Position numbers and translations under genes: made by a program | Assembly: GCA_016291725.1 (NCBI GenBank) | Contig: JAEEYJ010000051.1 | Coordinates: 1 to 8,041, forward strand | DNA: 8,041 nucleotides | Origin: Solobacterium sp. | Lineage (GTDB): Bacteria; Bacillota_I; Bacilli_A; Erysipelotrichales; Erysipelotrichaceae | Direction: 5' to 3' | The notes under the pieces: generated by a model | The model's input: the letters and a program-made list of their open reading frames with translations, nothing else | Told to the model about the DNA's origin: nothing | The model's database searches: none | Part shown: piece after piece, positions 1-5,468 of the stretch | Numbering within the stretch: position 1 is the first letter of the stretch | Layout: each line of letters starts with the position of its first letter

Positions 1-1
1 A

Positions 2-133
2 CAGGCATCTTACGAGCTCCATGATTGCCTGCCCGGCAGTACACTGTTCATCCATCCGGACAGCGGACACGGGATGAATGAAGAAGACAAAGACTTCTAC
101 CGCCGGATCTTCCGGTATCTGGAAGAGCAGTAG
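2..133 (+). CDS. Alpha/beta hydrolase family protein, C-terminal fragment (5' end outside window)
   Basis: This is an open frame running in from the left edge and ending at TAG 131-133, giving the last 43 residues of a protein. The fragment contains a LPGSTLFIHPDSGHG stretch, which is the usual end of an alpha/beta hydrolase: a beta strand leading to a Ser/Pro-Asp-x-Gly-His turn in which the His (fragment residue 23) would be the catalytic His of the Ser-Asp-His triad. It is followed by a C-terminal amphipathic helix (DFYRRIFRYLEEQ), also typical of the fold. The nucleophile and acid residues lie outside the window, so the substrate (ester, lipid, peptide) cannot be told. The gene is convergent with the peroxidase gene, and a strong hairpin begins 14 nt after its stop. 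Family-level call only. Confidence 0.65.
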   Translation, partial: QASYELHDCLPGSTLFIHPDSGHGMNEEDKDFYRRIFRYLEEQ

Positions 134-147
134 AGAAAGAGGACATG

Positions 148-208
148 AAAATGCCTCCTGGCTGATTCATCCGCTGAATACAGCGGCTGAACAGCAGGGG
201 GCGTTTTT
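148..208. terminator. Bidirectional Rho-independent terminator between convergent genes
   Basis: A long imperfect inverted repeat pairs 148-176 with 181-207 around an AATA loop (177-180). The core is CCGCTG/CAGCGG (171-176/181-186). One T-C mismatch (170/187) follows, then TTCA/TGAA, a bulged A165, GCTG/CAGC, a bulged G160, and GCCTCCT with AGGGGGC (one G-U pair). The base of the stem is AAAA (148-151) against TTTT (204-207). Read rightward the hairpin ends in five Ts (204-208) and serves the hydrolase gene. Read leftward it ends in the complement of AAAA and serves the peroxidase gene, whose stop is 64 nt away. Nothing else is seen in 134-271. Confidence 0.8.
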
Positions 209-271
209 CGTGGATCACAAACAGCTGCGGATACGAGCCGTTCTTCTGGATTCCATATTACGGATTCTCTT

Positions 272-811
272 CTACAGAAGCTCCTTTATGCAGGCCTCTA
301 CCTTCTCCATGTCAGCTGTCGGCTCGAACCTGGCAACGATATTGCCGTCCCTGTCCGCAACGAACTTGGTGAAGTTCCACTTAATGTCCGGCTTTTTGTC
401 CCACTCGGGGTCGGCCTGCGCGAACATGTTCTCCAGCAGTTCCTTGTACGGATGTTCATCAAAGCCTTCAAAGCCTTTTTCGGATTTCAGATAGGTATAG
501 AGAGGAAGTTCGTTCTCTCCGTTGACATCTGCTTTTTTCATCTGGGGGAAAGTGGTGTTGAAATGCATGGTACAGAACTCGTGGATTTCTTCATCCGTAC
601 CCGGTGCCTGGGCACCGAACTGGTTGCAGGGGATGTCCAGGATCTCCAGACCGAGATCATGGTAGTCTTCATAGAGCTTTTCAATCGGCGCGTACTGAGG
701 CGTGAATCCGCATCCGGTCGCTGTATTCACGATCAGGATCACCTTTCCTTTGTAGTCCGACAGCTTCAGCTCTTCACCCTTGCCGGTAGTAATCGTATAA
801 TCATAGATCAT
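272..811 (-). CDS. Glutathione peroxidase family protein, Cys-type (probable thioredoxin-dependent hydroperoxidase)
   Basis: The 179-residue product is the normal length for a bacterial GPx-like peroxidase, which reduces hydrogen peroxide or organic hydroperoxides in the cytoplasm. Visible motifs in order: NTATGCGFTPQY with the peroxidatic Cys34 (Cys, not selenocysteine), PCNQFG (Cys62, Gln64), a third Cys80 in the EFC segment, FPQMKKADVNG (89-98), and WNFTKF (145-150). Cys34, Gln64, Trp145 and Asn146 match the family's catalytic tetrad. Cys80 is at the place of the resolving Cys of thioredoxin-dependent members, so thioredoxin is a likelier electron donor than glutathione. This is an inference from the family. 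No signal peptide is visible. The ATG start is backed by AAGGAGG 9 nt upstream. The GAQAPG segment has Ala69 where GxQEPG is usual. The gene is divergent from pcrA with its own candidate promoter. Homologues carry symbols such as bsaA, gpo or btuE; none is assigned here. Confidence 0.95.
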   Translation of the reverse strand: MIYDYTITTGKGEELKLSDYKGKVILIVNTATGCGFTPQYAPIEKLYEDYHDLGLEILDIPCNQFGAQAPGTDEEIHEFCTMHFNTTFPQMKKADVNGENELPLYTYLKSEKGFEGFDEHPYKELLENMFAQADPEWDKKPDIKWNFTKFVADRDGNIVARFEPTADMEKVEACIKELL

Positions 812-820
812 TGCCCGTTT

Positions 821-827
821 CCTCCTT
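821..827 (-). promoter_or_regulatory. Ribosome binding site of the glutathione peroxidase gene
   Basis: The minus strand reads AAGGAGG, a full Shine-Dalgarno match, 9 nt before the ATG at 811-809. This fixes the start codon of the peroxidase gene. Confidence 0.85.
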
Positions 828-833
828 GATTCT

Positions 834-862
834 ATTTTATTTCCGATCTGTCATTCTGTGAA
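834..862 (-). promoter_or_regulatory. Candidate sigma-A promoter of the peroxidase gene
   Basis: On the minus strand, TTCACA (862-857, 5 of 6 to the -35 consensus) and TAAAAT (839-834, 5 of 6 to the -10 consensus) are separated by 17 nt. Transcription would begin near 827, almost at the first base of the Shine-Dalgarno sequence, leaving a leader of about 16 nt. No clear PerR-type operator was recognised around it. The call rests on motif matches only. Confidence 0.5.
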
Positions 863-897
863 ATGAAAGAGATGTGTGCCATGTCCTTTTCTTCCCG

Positions 898-926
898 TCG
901 AGGAAGGTCATCCTGCATGGTATAAT
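898..926 (+). promoter_or_regulatory. Candidate promoter of pcrA-ligA with extended -10
   Basis: TGGTATAAT (918-926) is a perfect -10 hexamer with the TGn extension. The -35 position at 17-nt spacing (898-903, TCGAGG) is poor, which extended -10 promoters tolerate. A start near 933 would leave about 16 nt of leader before the ATG at 949. The upstream in-frame ATG at 874 lies before this promoter, so the promoter also argues for the 949 start. Confidence 0.6.
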
Positions 927-937
927 AGGCGGGAAAC

Positions 938-945
938 AGAGGAAG
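938..945 (+). promoter_or_regulatory. Ribosome binding site of pcrA
   Basis: AGAGGAAG, with a GAGGA core at 939-943, sits 5 nt before the ATG at 949. It selects this start over the in-frame ATG at 874, whose extra 25 residues match nothing in the helicase family. Confidence 0.7.
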
Positions 946-948
946 AAT

Positions 949-3126
949 ATGATTGATATCAGTACATTGAACAGGAACCAGAAGGAAAGCGTTCTGTGTG
1001 ACGATAAATACCTGAGGATTGTAGCGGGTGCCGGCAGCGGAAAGACACGCGTGCTTACCATGCGGATTGCCCATCTCATCGAAGATGAAGGTGTACCCGG
1101 CTACCGGATCCTGGCCATTACCTTTACCAACAAAGCAGCCAATGAGATGAAGGAAAGGATCCGCCGGATGATACCGGACGAGACATCCCAGCCGTGGATC
1201 TCGACAATCCATTCTCTTTGCGTACGCATTCTGCGGGAGGATATCCAGACCATGGGCTGGCCGAGGAACTTCACCGTTATGGACGCGGATGATCAGAAAA
1301 CGGTGCTGAAGGAAGCCTACAAGAAGCTGAACATCGATGCCCAGCGCTATCCCTACGGTTCTCTGCTGGACTACATCTCCAACAATAAAACGGCAGAGAT
1401 CTCTGTAGAGTACGCCTATACACTGGCCGGATCCTTCTCCGGTGAGAAGACGAAGGCCCAGGTCTACGAATACTATATGAAGCGTCAGAATGAATTGCTG
1501 GCGCTGGACTTTGATGATCTGATTCTCTGGGTGGTGCGGATGTTCCGGAAATACCCGGAAGTACTGGCCAAGTGGCAGAACCGTTACCGGTACATCCATG
1601 TGGATGAATTCCAGGACATTGACCAGATCCAGTACACACTCATCAAGCAGCTGGCAGGAACGGAAAACAGCCTGTACGTCGTCGGTGATCCGGACCAGAC
1701 CATCTATACCTGGCGGGGAGCGGATGTGAACATCATCATGAACTTCACCAAGGATTTTCCTTCGGCCAGAACGATCACCCTGAATGAGAACTACCGTTCC
1801 ACGGAACACATCCTGAACGGTGCCAACGCGGTTATACGCAACAACAAGAACCGGCTGGAGAAAGACCTCTTCACCAGCCGCAAAGGCAAGGAAAAGATCA
1901 CGCACTACAGCAGTGCCGGAGAACAGTATGAAGCTGAATGGATTGCGTCAAAGATCCGCAGCCTTCATCAGAGCGGAGCGGACTACCGCAGCATTGCCGT
2001 ACTGTACCGTTCCAACTACCTCTCACGTTCGCTGGAAAAAGCCCTGCTGGACGCCAGGATCCCGTACATCATCTACGGAGGAATCCGGTTCTATGAGCGC
2101 CAGGAAGTCAAGGATGCCCTGTGCTATCTGCGGATGACGGCAACAGCGGATGATCTGGCCTTCCAGCGCATCATCAACCGGCCGAAGCGGGGCATCGGAA
2201 ACAAATCCCTCGATGCGATTGCCGAGGCGGCTTCCGAGGAAGGCTGCACCATGTTCGAAGTCTGCGCAAAGCGGGAGATCCTGGGCGGCAAGACAGGAAA
2301 GAAGCTGAAGGAATTCACCGATCTTGTACTGAAATGGCAGAAGGAAGCCGAGGAAAAGAAGTATCCTGTATTCGAACTGTTCGAACACATCATGGAAGAA
2401 AGCGGTTACCGCGCCATGCTGGATGAACAGAATGAAACAGACCGGCTGGAAAACATCAAGGAACTGATCGAAGACGTCAAGGAGTTCTCTGAGAACAACC
2501 CGGACAGTTCCCTGGAGGAATACCTGCAGCTGGTCTCCCTGTACGGAGACCGCGATGAGACGCTGGGCAGTGACTTTGTACAGCTCATGACCGTCCACTC
2601 TGCCAAAGGACTGGAGTTTGATACCGTCTTCGTATCCGATCTGAATGAAGGCATCTTTCCGAACGAACGGGCGATGAACGAAGGAAGAAGGGGACTGGAA
2701 GAAGAGCGCAGACTGGCGTATGTTGCGTTCACCCGTGCCCGCAACAAGCTTTATCTGACCGAAGCCGGTGGATACAGCTACATGCTGCAGCGGGTACGCA
2801 CCCGCTCCCGCTTCATCGATGAAATCGATCCGGAGTGCATTGAACACCTCGGCGCCGCAGCAAACGACTTTGAAAACGGACAGGAACGGAAGCTCAGCAG
2901 TATCCTCTTCGCCGACCGCAATGCCTCCTTCTTCGACCGTCTGGAACAGAAAGGGGTTCCGGAGTTCAAGAAGGGGGAGCAGGTTGTACATGACAAGTTC
3001 GGAGAGGGCATTGTCATCCGCTCGGAGAACGGTTATGTCGATGTAGCCTTCGGCTATCCGCACGGCGTTAAGAAGCTTCTGGCCGGTCATCCTACCCTGA
3101 AGCGGAAAGCAGACCTGAAGAACTAG
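949..3126 (+). CDS. pcrA: ATP-dependent DNA helicase PcrA (UvrD/Rep family, superfamily 1A)
   Basis: This 725-residue ATP-driven 3'-5' DNA helicase acts in repair, rolling-circle replication, removal of recombination filaments and transcription-coupled repair. Motifs in order: Q motif LNRNQ (7-11), Walker A AGAGSGKT (26-33), motif Ia ITFTNKAANEMKER (57-70), Walker B DEFQD (219-223), motif III GDPDQTIYTWRGAD (246-259), motif IV NENYRST (279-285), motif V TVHSAKGLEFD (548-558) and motif VI VAFTRARNKLYL (592-603). The C-terminal end (about 673-720) carries the KKGEQVVHDKFGEG and GVKKLLAGHP segments of the Tudor-like domain that binds RNA polymerase in PcrA/UvrD, which separates it from Rep and other UvrD-like helicases. 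Length matches the family (about 720-740). Start chosen at 949 from the ribosome binding site and the promoter at 898-926. The ligA ribosome binding site overlaps its stop, so the two are very probably one operon. Motif III differs slightly from the common GDxDQSIYxW form (Pro248, Thr251, Thr254). Confidence 0.97.
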   Translation: MIDISTLNRNQKESVLCDDKYLRIVAGAGSGKTRVLTMRIAHLIEDEGVPGYRILAITFTNKAANEMKERIRRMIPDETSQPWISTIHSLCVRILREDIQTMGWPRNFTVMDADDQKTVLKEAYKKLNIDAQRYPYGSLLDYISNNKTAEISVEYAYTLAGSFSGEKTKAQVYEYYMKRQNELLALDFDDLILWVVRMFRKYPEVLAKWQNRYRYIHVDEFQDIDQIQYTLIKQLAGTENSLYVVGDPDQTIYTWRGADVNIIMNFTKDFPSARTITLNENYRSTEHILNGANAVIRNNKNRLEKDLFTSRKGKEKITHYSSAGEQYEAEWIASKIRSLHQSGADYRSIAVLYRSNYLSRSLEKALLDARIPYIIYGGIRFYERQEVKDALCYLRMTATADDLAFQRIINRPKRGIGNKSLDAIAEAASEEGCTMFEVCAKREILGGKTGKKLKEFTDLVLKWQKEAEEKKYPVFELFEHIMEESGYRAMLDEQNETDRLENIKELIEDVKEFSENNPDSSLEEYLQLVSLYGDRDETLGSDFVQLMTVHSAKGLEFDTVFVSDLNEGIFPNERAMNEGRRGLEEERRLAYVAFTRARNKLYLTEAGGYSYMLQRVRTRSRFIDEIDPECIEHLGAAANDFENGQERKLSSILFADRNASFFDRLEQKGVPEFKKGEQVVHDKFGEGIVIRSENGYVDVAFGYPHGVKKLLAGHPTLKRKADLKN

Positions 3127-3130
3127 GAGA
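3125..3130 (+). promoter_or_regulatory. Ribosome binding site of ligA, overlapping the pcrA stop
   Basis: AGGAGA at 3125-3130 overlaps the pcrA TAG (3124-3126) and lies 5 nt before the ligA ATG at 3136. This arrangement favours coupled translation of the two genes. Confidence 0.8.
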
Positions 3131-3135
3131 GCAGT

Positions 3136-5118
3136 ATGGAAGATACAGCAATGGTAAAAATGCGGGAGATGGTGGACCGTCTCAACGAAGCCGCAGATGC
3201 CTACTACAACGGCCGCAATGAACTGATGACGGACTACGAATGGGATGCACTGTTCGATCAGCTGAAGAAGCTCGAGGAAGAGACCGGCATTGTGCTGGAG
3301 GACAGTCCGACCCGGAATGTGTCCGCCGATGATATCGCCGGCCAGAAGGAAGCCCACGAATTCGCGGCCCTGTCACTGGCCAAAACCAAGAATCCCGCGG
3401 ATCTGGTCAAGTGGGCGGACGGCCGGAAGATCTGGATCTCCTGGAAACTGGACGGACTGACGCTGGTCGCAACCTACGACAGGGGAAGGCTTTCCCGTGT
3501 CGTAACCCGGGGCGACGGCCATACAGGAACGAACATCACCCACCTGGCACCTGCCGTACAGGGCATCCCGGACAGAATCCCCTACAAAGGACATCTCGTC
3601 ATCCGCGGTGAAGCAGTGATTTCCTACGCGGATTTTGAACAGTTCCTGATGGAATCCGACGAAGACTACGCGAATCCCCGGAACCTGGCTTCAGGATCCC
3701 TGACCCTCAAGGATCCCGAAGAGCTCCGGAGGAGAAAACTCCGCTGGATTCCTTTCACCCTGGTCCACGCGGATGAGGAGATGAACTCCTGGGGTGAAAG
3801 AATGCACTGGCTCCAGGATCAAGGATTCTCTCCTGTCGAATCGGAGGCGGTGGACAATCCGCAGCTGGAGGAAATACAGACGGTGATCGACCGCTGGACA
3901 CAGCGGGTCACCGACGGAGACAATCCTTATCCCGTCGATGGTCTGGTGATTGTGTATGACGATACAGCGTACGCAGCAGGGGGAAGCGTAACCGGTCATC
4001 ATGCGACGCGGGCAGGCTATGCCTTCAAGTGGCAGGATGAAGCTGCACAGAGTACACTCCAGTACATCGAATGGTCCTGTGCCGCTTCCACCATTACCCC
4101 CGTCGCTGTCTTTGAGCCTGTACAGCTGGAAGGAACGGTGGTCAAGCGGGCTTCTCTGTGCAACATCAGTGAGTGCGAGCGCCTGGGCATCGGCGGCAAA
4201 GGAACGGAAATCTCGGTTATCAAAGCAAACAAGATCATTCCCAAGGTCATCCGGGTCAGCCGGACGGAAGGTGCGCTGGAAATCCCCGCTGTCTGTCCGG
4301 TATGCGGCAGAGAGACGGAAATCCGCATCTCTCCCGCCAGCGGTACGAAGACCCTGCGCTGCACCAATCCCGGCTGTCCGGCAAAGCAGCTGAAGAAGTT
4401 CACCCGCTTTGTATCCAAGGGGGGAATGGACATTGACGGAATCTCGGAAGCTACGCTGTCCCGCTTCGTCAATGAAGGCTGGATCAGCGGATTTTCGGAT
4501 ATCTACCGCCTGCCTGAGCACCGTGATGAGATCAGTACGCTGGAAGGCTTCGGGGAGAAGTCGGCAGACAATCTGATGAATGCCCTGTCCAAAGCATCGG
4601 AGATCCCGGCGGGAAGGCTCATCTATGCCCTGAGCATACCGCTCATTGGGCCGGATGTCGCCGCCAGGCTGCTCAGCGCATACAGCTTTGCTGATCTGGT
4701 GCACACAGCAGAGACAACCGAGGATCCACAGGTGTTCGCCCATGTGGACGGCATCGGTCCCGAGAAGAGTACAGCGTTCGTTGCCTGGTTCAAGGATCCG
4801 GATAACGTCGAAGAGCTCAACCGCCTGCTTGCGCTGGTCCGGGTCACGGAACCGGTCCAGGCAGAGAAGGGAGACCGGACAGAGAATCTGACCTTTGTGG
4901 TAACCGGGGATGTGCATATCTGGAAGAACCGCAATGAACTGAAAGCCTACATTGAATCCCAGGGCGGCAAGGTCACCGGATCGGTATCAAAATCGACGGA
5001 TTACCTCATCAACAATGATCTGCAGTCGGTATCTTCCAAGAACCGCAAAGCCAAGGAACTCGGAATCCCCATCATTTCCGAAGAAGAGTTCATGGAACGG
5101 TTCGGGAAGGTTGAATAA
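3136..5118 (+). CDS. ligA: NAD-dependent DNA ligase LigA, divergent form
   Basis: LigA seals nicks in duplex DNA during replication and repair, using NAD+ to adenylate an active-site lysine. The 660-residue protein has the full domain order. Domain Ia is at about 5-60 (YY at 23-24, DYEWD at 33-37). The nucleotidyltransferase domain follows, with KLDG (Lys104 the expected adenylated residue), TRGDG (124-128), RGE (157-159), NPRN (180-183), PVDGLVI (266-272) and AFKW (Lys298). Then come the OB fold (about 310-380), a four-Cys zinc finger (Cys387, Cys390, Cys409, Cys414), helix-hairpin-helix repeats (about 430-570) and a BRCT domain (about 583-657). Several usually fixed positions differ from E. 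coli LigA: Ser102 replaces the Glu two before the lysine, Tyr24 and Trp36 replace His23 and Tyr35, and VGRTG in the OB fold is lost. The core catalytic residues remain, so activity is expected. It sits 9 nt after pcrA, the usual LigA place in Firmicutes. Confidence 0.95.
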   Translation: MEDTAMVKMREMVDRLNEAADAYYNGRNELMTDYEWDALFDQLKKLEEETGIVLEDSPTRNVSADDIAGQKEAHEFAALSLAKTKNPADLVKWADGRKIWISWKLDGLTLVATYDRGRLSRVVTRGDGHTGTNITHLAPAVQGIPDRIPYKGHLVIRGEAVISYADFEQFLMESDEDYANPRNLASGSLTLKDPEELRRRKLRWIPFTLVHADEEMNSWGERMHWLQDQGFSPVESEAVDNPQLEEIQTVIDRWTQRVTDGDNPYPVDGLVIVYDDTAYAAGGSVTGHHATRAGYAFKWQDEAAQSTLQYIEWSCAASTITPVAVFEPVQLEGTVVKRASLCNISECERLGIGGKGTEISVIKANKIIPKVIRVSRTEGALEIPAVCPVCGRETEIRISPASGTKTLRCTNPGCPAKQLKKFTRFVSKGGMDIDGISEATLSRFVNEGWISGFSDIYRLPEHRDEISTLEGFGEKSADNLMNALSKASEIPAGRLIYALSIPLIGPDVAARLLSAYSFADLVHTAETTEDPQVFAHVDGIGPEKSTAFVAWFKDPDNVEELNRLLALVRVTEPVQAEKGDRTENLTFVVTGDVHIWKNRNELKAYIESQGGKVTGSVSKSTDYLINNDLQSVSSKNRKAKELGIPIISEEEFMERFGKVE

Positions 5119-5139
5119 ATACAGAGGACCTTATAGAAT
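5111..5139 (+). promoter_or_regulatory. Candidate sigma-A promoter of gatCAB
   Basis: TTGAAT (5111-5116, 4 of 6) and TAGAAT (5134-5139, 5 of 6) are separated by exactly 17 nt. The -35 hexamer overlaps the ligA stop codon. The predicted start near 5146 leaves about 17 nt before the gatC ATG. No convincing terminator lies between ligA and gatC, so read-through from pcrA-ligA may add to expression. Confidence 0.5.
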
Positions 5140-5150
5140 AAATAAGTTAA

Positions 5151-5155
5151 GAGGG
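5151..5155 (+). promoter_or_regulatory. Ribosome binding site of gatC
   Basis: GAGGG (within AAGAGGG, 5149-5155) lies 7 nt before the ATG at 5163 and supports that start. Confidence 0.7.
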
Positions 5156-5162
5156 TTTTCAT

Positions 5163-5468
5163 ATGGAAGAGAGAAAAGACGCGGCGTACTTCAAAAAGCT
5201 GGCGGAACAGCTCATGTTCCGGCTGACGGATGAAGAAGCCGAATGGATCAAGAAAGAGTTTGATACACTGATGGACCAGCTTCACCTTCTGGATGCCGTA
5301 GACACGGAAGATACCGAAGAAATGATCTGGCCGTTTGAAGATGAAACAACGTTCATGCGTGAAGACACCGTAACGCATGTGATTTCCCAGGATGACGCAC
5401 TGGCCAACGTGACGACGAAGATCGAAGGCCATTTTGCCCTGCCGAAGGTGGTGATGAAGGATGATTAA
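5163..5468 (+). CDS. gatC: Asp-tRNA(Asn)/Glu-tRNA(Gln) amidotransferase subunit GatC
   Basis: GatC is the small subunit that wraps around GatA and GatB and stabilises the amidotransferase. The 101-residue length is normal (about 95-105). Features matching the family are an N-terminal helical segment with LTDEEAEWIKKEF (21-33), a second helix ending in a VDTEDTE turn (46-52; usually LDTxxVEP), a REDTV element (66-70; usually REDxV), and the C-terminal EGHFALPKVV segment (88-97), equivalent to DGYFKVPKV. It is first in the gatC-gatA-gatB order usual for Firmicutes, and its last 8 nt overlap the gatA start, which points to translational coupling and balanced subunit amounts. The linker around residues 53-60 has MIWPFE where most homologues have a TxHP-like segment. 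Confidence 0.93.
   Translation: MEERKDAAYFKKLAEQLMFRLTDEEAEWIKKEFDTLMDQLHLLDAVDTEDTEEMIWPFEDETTFMREDTVTHVISQDDALANVTTKIEGHFALPKVVMKDD

Noticed and set aside
78..494. Plus-strand open frame of 138 codons across the hydrolase end, terminator and peroxidase gene
   Set aside because: It crosses the terminator hairpin and runs antisense to the conserved peroxidase, with no family features.
602..617. Perfect inverted repeat CGGTGCC-TG-GGCACCG
   Set aside because: It lies inside the peroxidase coding region at the conserved Ala-Pro-Gly-Thr segment and has no T-run. A chance result of codon choice is the simplest reading.
874..948. In-frame upstream ATG at 874 that would lengthen PcrA by 25 residues
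   Set aside because: It lies upstream of the extended -10 at 918-926 and lacks a good ribosome binding site, and the extra residues do not resemble the PcrA N terminus. The ATG at 949 has a clear ribosome binding site.
5130..5146. Short hairpin CTTAT/ATAAG between ligA and gatC
   Set aside because: Five AT-rich pairs with an 8-nt loop and no T-run would not terminate transcription. The segment is better explained by the candidate -10 element.
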